Below, in pieces: positions 1-7,219 of a stretch of 10,022 nt of DNA (positions are counted from its first letter, which is position 1; the number at the start of each line of letters is the position of its first letter). The notes beneath the pieces are model-generated. The model was not told the DNA's origin. It saw nothing but the letters and a program-made list of their open reading frames with translations, and searched no databases. Origin of the DNA: Avoscillospira sp045580485 (GTDB taxonomy: Bacteria; Bacillota; Clostridia; Oscillospirales; Oscillospiraceae); NCBI GenBank assembly GCA_045580485.1, contig JAZNNW010000043.1, positions 1-10,022 of the forward strand. Direction: 5' to 3'. The translations under genes and the position numbers were made by a program.

Positions 1-95
1 ATGGGTCGCCATGCTGGAGGATACGGGCATCATCAACTCTCTGGTCACGGCTTTGGGTCTGAAGCCCCTGCCGCTGATCCGCAACAACGGGGCTG
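1..95. repeat. Artefactual duplicate of bases 180-274
   Basis: Bases 1-95 are identical to bases 180-274 except for one mismatch (G at 91, T at 270). Identity stops exactly where the adapter sequence begins at base 96. In the reading frame of potB this copy runs into an in-frame TAG at 107-109 inside the adapter, so it encodes nothing complete. I interpret it as a second pass over one 95-bp library insert, not as a genomic tandem duplication. It should be trimmed and not annotated as a potB pseudogene. Confidence 0.9.
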
Positions 96-179
96 AAGTC
101 GGATCGTAGCCATGTCGTTCTGTGAGCCAAGGAGGTGTGTGATGAAATTGTCTTCCTAAGACCGCTTGGCCTCCGACTT
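96..179. other. MGI/BGISEQ (DNBSEQ) sequencing adapter left in the assembly
   Basis: The block begins AAGTCGGATCGTAGCCATG and ends with the reverse complement of the other adapter, finishing GCTTGGCCTCCGACTT. From memory these are the two arms of the standard MGI/BGISEQ adapter pair. The constant left part runs to base 134 and the constant right part starts at 148 (TTGTCTTCC). The 13 bases between them fit the adapter's TTG plus a 10-nt sample barcode at 138-147, with one mismatch (G for T at 135). The total of 84 nt equals 42+10+32. The outer 8-bp inverted repeat (AAGTCGGA/TCCGACTT) is the shared start of the two adapter arms, not a transposon end. Confidence 0.95.
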
Positions 180-180
180 A

Positions 181-675
181 TGGGTCGCCATGCTGGAGGA
201 TACGGGCATCATCAACTCTCTGGTCACGGCTTTGGGTCTGAAGCCCCTGCCGCTGATCCGCAACAACGGTGCTGTGATTCTGGGCATGGTCTATAACTAC
301 CTGCCCTATATGATCACGCCTTTGTATACGGTCATTATGAAAATCGATCACCGACTGGTGGAAGCCGCCCAGGATCTGGGCTGCGACCATGCTCAGGTCT
401 TTACCCGGGTGACCCTTCCTCTGTCCGTGCCCGGTATCATTTCCGGCATCACCATGGTCTTTGTGCCTGCCGTCTCCACCTTCTATATTTCTCAGAAGCT
501 GGGCAGCACCGGCACCACCATGATCGGCGATGTCATCGAAAGCCAGTTCAAAACTGCCTACAATCCCAATCTGGGCGCAGCCCTGAGCCTTGTGATGATG
601 ATTATGATTTTCGTCTGCATCGGCTTTATGAACCGCTTTACCGACGAGGATGAGGAAGGGGTGATGACGCCGTGA
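181..675 (+). CDS. potB: Spermidine/putrescine ABC transporter permease PotB, 5'-truncated by contig end
   Basis: Only the C-terminal 164 residues or so are present; PotB proteins are usually about 270-300 aa. Genuine sequence starts with the codon TGG at 181; an apparent upstream start at 166 is a TTG inside the adapter and would add five false residues. The remainder carries the permease cytoplasmic loop (EAA motif), beginning EAAQDLG at bases 361-381 and followed by the LPLSVPG segment. This loop couples the membrane subunit to the ATPase PotA. Hydrophobic helices lie on both sides, and the tail is acidic (FTDEDEEGV). The protein would form the inner-membrane channel with PotC. The stop overlaps the potC GTG by 4 bp. 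potA is expected upstream but is outside the window. Family assignment rests on the loop and on the potC/potD neighbours. Confidence 0.9.
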   Translation, partial: WVAMLEDTGIINSLVTALGLKPLPLIRNNGAVILGMVYNYLPYMITPLYTVIMKIDHRLVEAAQDLGCDHAQVFTRVTLPLSVPGIISGITMVFVPAVSTFYISQKLGSTGTTMIGDVIESQFKTAYNPNLGAALSLVMMIMIFVCIGFMNRFTDEDEEGVMTP

Positions 676-1487
676 GAAAATTCAGCCGTGTCTTTACCGT
701 CTTGGTATTCCTGTTCCTCTATATCCCCATGATCGTGCTGGCAGTGGCCTCTTTCAACACCGGCAAGGACATTGCCGTGTTTGAAGGCTTCACCTTCCGT
801 CAGTACGGAGAGCTGTTCCGGGACAAGGCCCTCCTTGCCCTGTTGGGCAACTCCGTCATCATCGCCATTATTTCCAGCTTTGTGGCAACGGTTCTGGGCA
901 CAGCGGCAGCCGTTGGTCTGCATAACTCCAAAGGCCGCCTCCGCAATGCGGTCATGACCCTGACCAACATCCCCATGACCAACCCGGATATCGTCACCGG
1001 TGTCTCTCTGGCGCTGCTCTTTGCCTTTGCCGGCACCATGCTCAAGCAGAAGGATATTCTGGGCTTCGGCACCTTGCTCATCGCCCATATCACCTTCAAT
1101 CTGCCCTATGTCATTTTGTCGGTGCTGCCCAAGCTGGCACAGATGGACCCGGATTTGGAAGATGCCGCTCTGGATCTGGGCTGCACGCCCACCAAGGCCT
1201 TCTTCAAAGTTATCATCCACGACATTATGCCCGGTGTGATCTCCGGCTTCATGATGGCCTTCACCATGAGTCTGGATGATTTCGTCATCAGCTATTTCGT
1301 CACCGGTTCCAGCTTCATCACTTTGCCGGTGGAAATCTACAATTATACCAAAAAGCCCATCCATCCCAAGATCTACGCTCTGTTCACCCTGATGTTCCTT
1401 GCCATCTTGGTCATCATGGTGGTCATGAACCTGCTGCAGGCCAAGGATGCAGGCCGCAAGATGAGAAAGCGGGGTGCCAGAGCATGA
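672..1487 (+). CDS. potC: Spermidine/putrescine ABC transporter permease PotC
   Basis: This 271-aa protein is full length for PotC. It starts at GTG 672, overlapping the potB stop by 4 bp, with a purine-rich GAGGAAGGGG stretch upstream inside potB. The N-terminus has a positive MRKFSR start and a first helix at about 8-27. Further hydrophobic segments lie near 58-83, 105-122, 132-152, 188-210 and 235-255. The EAA loop reads EDAALDLGCTPTKAF at 163-177 and continues through IMPG to 188, the site that docks onto the ATPase. The MSLDDFVISYF segment near 199-209 is typical of PotC/PotB-family permeases. The C-terminus is strongly basic (GRKMRKRGARA), consistent with a cytoplasmic tail. It pairs with PotB to form the membrane channel for polyamines delivered by PotD. 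Its stop overlaps the potD ATG by 4 bp, so the three genes are probably translationally coupled. Confidence 0.93.
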   Translation: MRKFSRVFTVLVFLFLYIPMIVLAVASFNTGKDIAVFEGFTFRQYGELFRDKALLALLGNSVIIAIISSFVATVLGTAAAVGLHNSKGRLRNAVMTLTNIPMTNPDIVTGVSLALLFAFAGTMLKQKDILGFGTLLIAHITFNLPYVILSVLPKLAQMDPDLEDAALDLGCTPTKAFFKVIIHDIMPGVISGFMMAFTMSLDDFVISYFVTGSSFITLPVEIYNYTKKPIHPKIYALFTLMFLAILVIMVVMNLLQAKDAGRKMRKRGARA

Positions 1488-2680
1488 AGAAGTTTCTGAT
1501 TTTGGCACTGGCTTTCGCTCTGCTGCTCCCCTGCTTGATTTTTCCCGCAGCCGCTGCCCCCAATGAGATCACCGTCTACAACTGGGGACAGTATATCTCT
1601 GACGGCTCCGACGGTTATCTGGATGTGATCGCCGCTTTTGAAGAGGAAACCGGTATCAAGGTCCACTATCTGACCTATGAGAGCAACGAGAGCATGTACA
1701 CCAAGCTCAAAACCGGCGGCTCCACCTACGATGTGATCATCCCCTCCGACTATATGATCGGACGCCTCATCAACGAGGACATGCTGGAGGAATTGAACTT
1801 CGACAATATCCCCAACTATCAGTATGTGGATGAGACCTTCAAGAACCAGGCCTATGACCCGGAAAACAAGTTTTCCGTCCCCTACACCTGGGGCATGGTC
1901 GGACTGATCTACAACACCAAGTATGTGGATGAAGCCGATGTAGGCGGCTGGGATCTGCTTTGGAACTGCAAGTATGCCGGTAAGATTTTGATGTTCAACA
2001 ACTGCCGGGATGCCTTCGCCATTGCAGAGTCCATGCTGGGCTACAGCCTCAACACGGAAGACCCCACAGCCCTGCGGAACTGTGCCGAACTGCTGACCCA
2101 GCAGAAGCCTTTGGTGCAGGAATATGTCATGGATCAGATCTACGCCAAGATGACCCGTGAGGAGGCATGGATCGCCCCCTACTATGCAGGCGACTACCTG
2201 TATATGGTGGAGGAAAATCCCGACCTTGGCTTCTGTTTCCCGGAGGAAGGCTTCAATGTGTTCATTGATGCCGCCTGTATTCCCAAGGGCTGCACCAACA
2301 AGGAAGGTGCGGAAGCATTTATCAACTTCCTGTGCAGGCCGGATATCTGCGGACAGAATTTGGAATATATCGGATATTCTGCCCCTGTCTCCGCCGCCAA
2401 GGAGCACATGGACCCGGAGGTGGCCAGCAGTCCCATCTCCTATCCCGATGACAAGACCCTTGCACGAAGCGAGAGCTTCAGTGCATTGACCACCGAATCC
2501 ACACAGCTGATGGACAGTCTCTGGCTCTCCGTCAAGACTTCCGGCAACGAGATCACCGGATATCTCATTGCCACCGCCATTCTGGTGGCAGGCGCTGTGT
2601 TCCTCACCACCTTTGTGAAGTTGCGCCGCCGTCGCCGTTTGGCCCGCCGTGGCATCAGCAGAAGAATGAACGAAAATTAA
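1484..2680 (+). CDS. potD: Polyamine-binding protein PotD with C-terminal membrane anchor
   Basis: This 398-aa extracellular substrate-binding protein delivers spermidine/putrescine to PotBC. A signal peptide is visible: MKK, a hydrophobic core to about residue 20, then an AAAA cleavage region at 22-25. The mature protein opens with ITVYNWGQYISDG, the hallmark of PotD/PotF proteins. Other family segments are YDVIIPSDYMI (82-92), WIAPYYAGD (229-237) and FIDAACIPKG (260-269), whose aspartate (262) appears to align with an amine-binding Asp of E. coli PotD. The oddity is the C-terminus: a helix at about 356-378 followed by RRRRRLARRGISRR (381-394), a cytoplasm-facing basic stop-transfer pattern. 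Cys17 lies in LLLPC, which is not a good lipobox, so anchoring is probably by this helix rather than by lipid. Nine cysteines are present. E. coli PotD is about 348 aa and lacks the extension. Confidence 0.92.
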   Translation: MKKFLILALAFALLLPCLIFPAAAAPNEITVYNWGQYISDGSDGYLDVIAAFEEETGIKVHYLTYESNESMYTKLKTGGSTYDVIIPSDYMIGRLINEDMLEELNFDNIPNYQYVDETFKNQAYDPENKFSVPYTWGMVGLIYNTKYVDEADVGGWDLLWNCKYAGKILMFNNCRDAFAIAESMLGYSLNTEDPTALRNCAELLTQQKPLVQEYVMDQIYAKMTREEAWIAPYYAGDYLYMVEENPDLGFCFPEEGFNVFIDAACIPKGCTNKEGAEAFINFLCRPDICGQNLEYIGYSAPVSAAKEHMDPEVASSPISYPDDKTLARSESFSALTTESTQLMDSLWLSVKTSGNEITGYLIATAILVAGAVFLTTFVKLRRRRRLARRGISRRMNEN

Positions 2681-2681
2681 C

Positions 2682-2707
2682 AAAAACCGCCCATTCGGGC
2701 GGTTTTT
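2682..2707. terminator. Bidirectional rho-independent terminator between potD and modC
   Basis: A perfect 11-bp stem (AAAAACCGCCC / GGGCGGTTTTT) encloses a 4-nt loop (ATTC). It has T-runs on both strands because the A-run and T-run are part of the stem. It begins 2 bases after the potD stop (2680) and ends 1 base before the last base of the modC stop (2709). It can therefore end both convergent transcription units. Confidence 0.9.
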
Positions 2708-2708
2708 G

Positions 2709-3740
2709 TTATGCTTTCAACAACAATATGGCATCTGAAGGAATATAAATACCCACTTCTTCTGCTTTGATTTTTTGCCATTGGTCTTTATCCAATTCCC
2801 ATGCAATGGGCGCTTTTCCTTCCAGATATTCCAACATAATTGTAAAGGAAAAAGGATTTTCGATCTCCTCCACCACGCGGCAGCGAAGGGTGTTTTCTCC
2901 CTGCCCCGGTTGGATGTGGTGCATACGAATGCCCACATAGGCGGCATCTGTTTTGGGCACTTTCAAGGTAATACCCCAATCAGATGCAAAAAGCGTATTA
3001 TCATCTTTCCAATGGATTTCGGAGATATTTTTACAGCCGGTAAGAATTGCTCCATTTCTGGATTTTGGAGATGCAAAAACGGACTTTTTCTCTCCGATTG
3101 TGTCGATTTTTCCATTTTCCAAAAGGGCAATGCTGTCCGCCATGCGATAGACTTCATCCCGGTCATGGGAAACCAGCAGAACGGTCTTCCCAAACTGCCG
3201 CAGAGTCTGCCGCACCTCCTGTTCCAGACGGAACCGCAGATGACTGTCCAAGGCAGAGAAAGGCTCATCCAGCAAGAGGATGTTGGGCTCTGAAGCCAGA
3301 ACCCTTGCCAATGCCACCCGCTGCTGCTCACCGCCGGAGATTTGATGGGGATACAGGTCAGAAATGGCCGTCAAGCCGAAAATTTCCGCCATGTTTTTGA
3401 CCATTTCTTTTCGTTTTTTTACCTTTTTTTCCCGTTTAAAACCGGTTTCAATATTCTCTAAAACCGTCATATAGGGAAACAGGGCATAGTTCTGGAACAA
3501 CAGACCCACTTTTCGCTTTTGGGGCGGCAGGCTGATCCCCTGCTCCGAATCGAACAAGGTCACGCCGTCCAGAACGATTTTACCTTTGTCCGGTTTTTCA
3601 ATTCCGGCAATACATTTAAGGGTCAGACTCTTGCCGCTGCCGGATGCACCCAGCAGGGCCAGAACTTCGTCTTCGGCCTGCAGTTTCACATTGAGGGAGA
3701 AGGATCCGAAAGTCTTTTGGATATCCACATATAAAGACAC
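2709..3740 (-). CDS. modC: Molybdate/tungstate ABC transporter ATP-binding protein ModC
   Basis: This 343-aa ATPase powers oxyanion import with ModB and ModA. The ABC domain has a Walker A GASGSGKS at 31-38, Q-loop Gln83 (LFQNYALFPY), signature SGGEQQR at 135-141, Walker B ILLLDEP at 154-160 with catalytic Glu159, and switch His192. A lysine-rich stretch (REKKVKKRKE) lies at 103-112. The C-terminal part (about 240-342) looks like a TOBE-type regulatory domain, as is usual in ModC and in MalK/PotA-type ATPases. It starts with GTG directly after the modB TAA with no gap; the ribosome binding site AAAGGAGG lies inside the end of modB. Assignment to molybdate rather than another substrate rests mainly on the adjacent ModA and ModB. 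The ABC domain alone would also fit sulfate or polyamine ATPases. Confidence 0.9.
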   Translation of the reverse strand: MSLYVDIQKTFGSFSLNVKLQAEDEVLALLGASGSGKSLTLKCIAGIEKPDKGKIVLDGVTLFDSEQGISLPPQKRKVGLLFQNYALFPYMTVLENIETGFKREKKVKKRKEMVKNMAEIFGLTAISDLYPHQISGGEQQRVALARVLASEPNILLLDEPFSALDSHLRFRLEQEVRQTLRQFGKTVLLVSHDRDEVYRMADSIALLENGKIDTIGEKKSVFASPKSRNGAILTGCKNISEIHWKDDNTLFASDWGITLKVPKTDAAYVGIRMHHIQPGQGENTLRCRVVEEIENPFSFTIMLEYLEGKAPIAWELDKDQWQKIKAEEVGIYIPSDAILLLKA

Positions 3741-4406
3741 TTATACCCCTCCTTTCCTGCGCTTTTCCAGCAGGTTTACTGCCAGAAGCACCGCAAAGGA
3801 AATGGCAAGGTTCACCAGTACCCATCGGAATGCCAAGGCATCGTCATTGGTGCGCCAGAGCTGATAGACCGTAGTGGAAACCGTCGCCGTTTTACCGGGA
3901 GTGTAGCCGCTGACCATACTGGTGGCACCGTATTCGCCCAAGGCTCTGGCAAAGGCCAGCACAGCGCCTGCCAAAATCCCCTGCTTGCAGCAGGGCATTC
4001 GAATCCGCCAGAATATGTATGTGTTGCTGAGCCCCAACGATTTGGCAGACCAGGCCAGGGTTTCATCAAAAGACTCAAAAGCGCCTCTGGCAGTGCGGTA
4101 CATAAGCGGAAAGATGACCACCATTGTAGCAAAGATGGCCGACCACCACTGCATAGTCAATCGCAATCCAAAGGTCTCCAGAACCCATGTGCCAAGCAAA
4201 CGCTTGGGACCCAAAACACGCAGGAGCAGATAGCCCACCACCGTGGGCGGCAGCACCAACGGCAGAGTAAACAACACATCCAGAACGCCTTTCACCAGCC
4301 GGGGGGTCTTTGCGATATAATAAGCAGCAAAAATACCGGCAAAGAAGACAATTCCCGTGCTGACGAGGGCAATTCTTATGGAATTGTAAAGGGGAAACCA
4401 ATCCAT
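3741..4406 (-). CDS. modB: Molybdate/tungstate ABC transporter permease ModB
   Basis: This 221-aa membrane protein has the usual ModB length. Hydrophobic segments are visible near 12-31, 42-63, 88-102, 142-158 and 195-212. The conserved ModB features are FTLPLVLPPTVVGYLLL (46-62) and the loop from ETLAWSAKSLG (115-125) into the ALGEYGATSMVSG segment (155-167), followed by PGKT. The ALGE(F/Y)GAT motif distinguishes molybdate-type permeases well from polyamine permeases. It starts with ATG at 4406, with AAAGGAG at 4414-4420 in the 15-nt gap after modA. It would form a homodimeric channel that receives oxyanion from ModA and is driven by ModC. The basic C-terminus (EKRRKGGV) agrees with a cytoplasmic end. 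Confidence 0.93.
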   Translation of the reverse strand: MDWFPLYNSIRIALVSTGIVFFAGIFAAYYIAKTPRLVKGVLDVLFTLPLVLPPTVVGYLLLRVLGPKRLLGTWVLETFGLRLTMQWWSAIFATMVVIFPLMYRTARGAFESFDETLAWSAKSLGLSNTYIFWRIRMPCCKQGILAGAVLAFARALGEYGATSMVSGYTPGKTATVSTTVYQLWRTNDDALAFRWVLVNLAISFAVLLAVNLLEKRRKGGV

Positions 4407-4421
4407 GCCGGCACTCCTTTC

Positions 4422-5171
4422 TTATTCGATCGGTGTAAAGCCTACGGCTTCAAAGATTTCATCTGCTGTATCGCTTTTCAGAAAACCAAGAAATTCTTTT
4501 GCAGCTTCTTGGTTTTTTGATGTCTCCATCACTGCGGCGGGGTAAATGACCTGCCCGCACATCTCTGCCGTGGCTGTATCCACCACCGTCAGTCCGGCAG
4601 AGGCCGCATCGGTCTGATAGATAATTCCGCAATCCACCACCGCCTCAGCCACTTGGGTCGTGACTTCTTTGGCATTGGAGCCATAAGTGATACAACCGGT
4701 TTCTGTCAATTCTGCTTCATCCATGCCAAACCAAGAGAGGATTTTTTGCGTATACTGTCCCACAGGTACATCGCTGTTGCCCATAGCCAGAAGGATCTCT
4801 CCTGCCTTCAAAGCGTCTACAAAGTCGTCAAAGTTTTGAATATCGGCAGGATTTTCTTTGGGAACTGCCAGAACTACCTTATTCTCCAACAAATCCGTGG
4901 GGGCAACTTCGAAATCTTCCATCTGCTTCTGCCCGGCAGAAATGAAAATATCGCATTCTGCGCCCTCTTCGATCTGGGTCTTCAATGTACCGGAGGAATC
5001 AAAATTGAACACGATTTTCAAATTTGGATTCTCGGACATATAAATGTCACCCAGTTCTGTGAGCGTCTCTGTCATGGATGCGGCTGCAAAGACAACCAAT
5101 TCCTGTTTTTCTTCTTTAGCACAGCCCGTAAGCAGAATACAAAGAAGAAGCAATATCCCTAATTTTTTCAT
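4422..5171 (-). CDS. modA: Molybdate/tungstate-binding lipoprotein ModA
   Basis: This 249-aa lipoprotein captures molybdate or tungstate outside the membrane. The N-terminus MKKLGILLLLCILLTGC is a lipoprotein signal with lipobox LTGC and lipidated Cys17. The mature part shows ModA family motifs: VVFAAASMTETL (26-37) and FDSSGTLKTQIEEGAECDIFISAG (57-80, hallmark oxyanion-contacting serines at 32 and 59/60). The chain ends at a family-typical EAVGFTPIE. I chose ATG 5171 because it starts the signal peptide and has AAAGGA at 5180-5185, 8 nt upstream. A possible start at 5240 would add 23 residues that lie in the preceding gene and would spoil the signal peptide. The start lies 4 bases beyond the preceding gene's stop. 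Molybdate versus tungstate cannot be settled by eye. Confidence 0.94.
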   Translation of the reverse strand: MKKLGILLLLCILLTGCAKEEKQELVVFAAASMTETLTELGDIYMSENPNLKIVFNFDSSGTLKTQIEEGAECDIFISAGQKQMEDFEVAPTDLLENKVVLAVPKENPADIQNFDDFVDALKAGEILLAMGNSDVPVGQYTQKILSWFGMDEAELTETGCITYGSNAKEVTTQVAEAVVDCGIIYQTDAASAGLTVVDTATAEMCGQVIYPAAVMETSKNQEAAKEFLGFLKSDTADEIFEAVGFTPIE

Positions 5172-5175
5172 GATA

Positions 5176-7212
5176 TCAGTCCTTTGCAACAATGAAAAGG
5201 GCTCGCATGGCAGGTACGGTGACAGCTTCTCCATGAGCAACGGCAGTTACAGAGCCGTCCTCCGGGTTCCAGATTTCACCGTCAGTGCCATGATAAAGGA
5301 GTTTGCCATCGGTACGGGAGCGGTTCACAAGGAAGTAAAGGACCTCCCCGCCACGCTTGAAAACAGCACGGTGGATGATGGCATTTTCCGCTGCCTTGGG
5401 GAAGATCTCATCAGGCTGCACCAGAGCCTTGACGGCTTCCAAATCGCAGACAGGCAGCTTGGTCTGCAATGCAGAGCCATCCTCCGCTGCAAAGGTGGGA
5501 GCTTGGTCAAGGAAGCGAACTTCCACACCGTTCTCCGCCAGTTTTTCCAAAATACTCAGGCTTTCCCCATAGATCACATCCATGGAGGGCACAAAGATTC
5601 TCTTGATGGGATTGCCGGAGATGGTGCCCTTCTCGGCAGCTTCTCTCAAATCATCCCGATCGATCATATAGAAATCCCGTCCTGCATCCATAATGGCACG
5701 CATGAGCAGTCCCGTAGAATCCGTCACCATATGATCGCCCGTATTCCATGCACCGGTATATTCCGGGACAGTCTTGGCCTGGGTATCCTCGATACCGTAG
5801 TAGATATAGGTGTCGCAACAGTTATGTAAACCATCCAGCATCAAGCCGAGACGACCCACATATTCGTTGAACCAGTTGGTTTCGGCTTCATTGGTCAGCC
5901 CCTCGGGCATCACATCTGCCAGTCTGCCGTCCTTCCAACCGGAGAAGTCCGCTTTGAAGTAGGAATGAGTCACACGGCAGCCTGCCATATAGAGCATACC
6001 CATAACAGCAGCCATATTGTTCAAAGGATCTTCTGCAAAGATTTCCGCACCGGCATAGGGGCAGATCTCCACCATCATGCCGTTGGTGCCCTTTTTTCGG
6101 ATCGCCATCTGCGCATATCTTGGAGTTTCGTACCAGTAATCCTCCGGGTAGCACTGCAGCAAGTCAATACCGGGATAAGATGCTGCACACAGAACCTTAA
6201 TGAAGTTGCCGAAGTGCTTGACATGGTTGAAAACAAACTCCTCGGCAATGTAATGGCCGGAGAAACCGCAGCCATGGGCTTCACACCAGTCGGACAGCTG
6301 CTCTGACCATGCTTCGGCAATGAGCTTGCCAACCAATTCATAAAACCGGATACGGACAGGATATGCATTGCTGCCGCCTTCAAAGAGCAACGGCAGCTGA
6401 GGCAGGATAGAATGTCCGTATTCCGCCTCGTAGGCTTCAAACAAACCATCTACCCAAGGTGCCAGAGCAAAGGGCCAGACTTCCTCAGGACCGATATAAG
6501 CCACCTGCAGACCGGGCTCATCGGTGAACACATTGAGGGCTCGACGGAAGGAATCCGGAACCCGTTTCACCATGGGCTCATAGACACATTCAATAAACCG
6601 AGCCACTGCCCGCTTGTCCATAATATTGATGTTCTTCTGATGGGAGGCAATATTGTGGGTACTGTGAGAGCCTTCGTAGGCATCTTTCACGGAGAACACA
6701 TAAAGGATCTCCATTTCCTTCAGATCACATTCCACAAAGTCCTTTGTAAAAGGCACGGGCTCCATGCGGTCAAACTGCACCACGCTGTCAAACACATTGG
6801 GAGAAGCCACAGGATACTTGGCTGCCCAGATGATCTTTTCTGCTTCATCGGGCAGATGGTATTTGGCATGTACCGGCTCATAGGCCATACGGCGGTACAT
6901 GAAAAAGCCCTTGGCTGCCAGTTCTGGGTGCCCTTCCAGAGTCAGACCGCCGCCTCTGCCGCTGGGATAGCGCACTTCGTCATAGATCCAATAAGAAAGA
7001 CCTTTTGCATCCAGTTCATCCAGAATGTCCGCAAAGCTGTCCAGATTATCCGGGTTGGAGGTGAAACCGTTATCCGGCGGTACATTGGTCACAACACCCC
7101 GATAACCGTAGTCCCGGAAGGCATCCATCAAATCCTTGCGATTTTCCGGCCACCGGTGCAGCAAATAATTCGTCCGGTACTGAGCAGGAGGATTCTGAAA
7201 CGCAGATTTCAT
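5176..7212 (-). CDS. GH106-like glycoside hydrolase (alpha-L-rhamnosidase-related), cytoplasmic
   Basis: This 678-aa protein has no signal peptide or membrane helix, so it should act inside the cell on imported glycosides. It starts NPPAQYRTNYLLHRWP, a typical opening of GH106-related proteins. It then shows a TIM-barrel-like region with SYWIYDEVRYPSGRGGG (73-89) and LNVFTDEPG (226-234), followed by GFSGHYIAEEF (316-326). Acidic residues in FTDEP and HYIAEE are the best candidates for the catalytic pair, by analogy only. The C-terminal 60 residues or so (LYFLVNRS, then EIWNPEDGS) resemble the final beta-sandwich of these enzymes. It is shorter than many GH106 enzymes (roughly 800-1100 aa, from memory). 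Rhamnosidase activity is plausible, but many members of this superfamily are uncharacterised. ATG 7212 is preceded by AAAGGAG at 7220-7226. It is the first gene of the unit leading into modABC. The nearby FucA-like aldolase would fit deoxysugar breakdown. Confidence 0.75.
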   Translation of the reverse strand: MKSAFQNPPAQYRTNYLLHRWPENRKDLMDAFRDYGYRGVVTNVPPDNGFTSNPDNLDSFADILDELDAKGLSYWIYDEVRYPSGRGGGLTLEGHPELAAKGFFMYRRMAYEPVHAKYHLPDEAEKIIWAAKYPVASPNVFDSVVQFDRMEPVPFTKDFVECDLKEMEILYVFSVKDAYEGSHSTHNIASHQKNINIMDKRAVARFIECVYEPMVKRVPDSFRRALNVFTDEPGLQVAYIGPEEVWPFALAPWVDGLFEAYEAEYGHSILPQLPLLFEGGSNAYPVRIRFYELVGKLIAEAWSEQLSDWCEAHGCGFSGHYIAEEFVFNHVKHFGNFIKVLCAASYPGIDLLQCYPEDYWYETPRYAQMAIRKKGTNGMMVEICPYAGAEIFAEDPLNNMAAVMGMLYMAGCRVTHSYFKADFSGWKDGRLADVMPEGLTNEAETNWFNEYVGRLGLMLDGLHNCCDTYIYYGIEDTQAKTVPEYTGAWNTGDHMVTDSTGLLMRAIMDAGRDFYMIDRDDLREAAEKGTISGNPIKRIFVPSMDVIYGESLSILEKLAENGVEVRFLDQAPTFAAEDGSALQTKLPVCDLEAVKALVQPDEIFPKAAENAIIHRAVFKRGGEVLYFLVNRSRTDGKLLYHGTDGEIWNPEDGSVTAVAHGEAVTVPAMRALFIVAKD

Positions 7213-7219
7213 AAATATT

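Noticed and set aside
96..179. A small mobile element with 8-bp terminal inverted repeats (AAGTCGGA/TCCGACTT), or an integron attC-like site, between direct repeats
   Set aside because: The repeats are simply the common first bases of the two adapter arms, and the whole 84 bases match adapter structure including barcode length.
1..274. Genuine tandem duplication or pseudogenisation of potB
   Set aside because: The duplicate boundary coincides with the adapter edge and with the first base of the window, which a biological duplication would not explain.
558..1508. 316-codon minus-strand open frame opposite potB/potC
   Set aside because: It is a His/Gln/Gly/Asp-rich antisense product with no Shine-Dalgarno support and lies entirely within an intact operon on the plus strand.
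1484..1570. Lipobox in PotD at Cys17
   Set aside because: LLLPC lacks the small residues normally needed before the cysteine, and a better conventional cleavage region (AAAA, 22-25) follows it.
1373..2683. 436-codon minus-strand open frame opposite potC/potD
   Set aside because: It is an antisense shadow: the sense strand uses few TTA, CTA and TCA codons, so stops are rare. The translation is rich in His, Gln and Gly with no family features, while potD on the other strand is clear.
5172..5240. Extended ModA N-terminus beginning at 5240
   Set aside because: The extra residues overlap the preceding gene and sit before a perfect lipoprotein signal; the start at 5171 has its own ribosome binding site.
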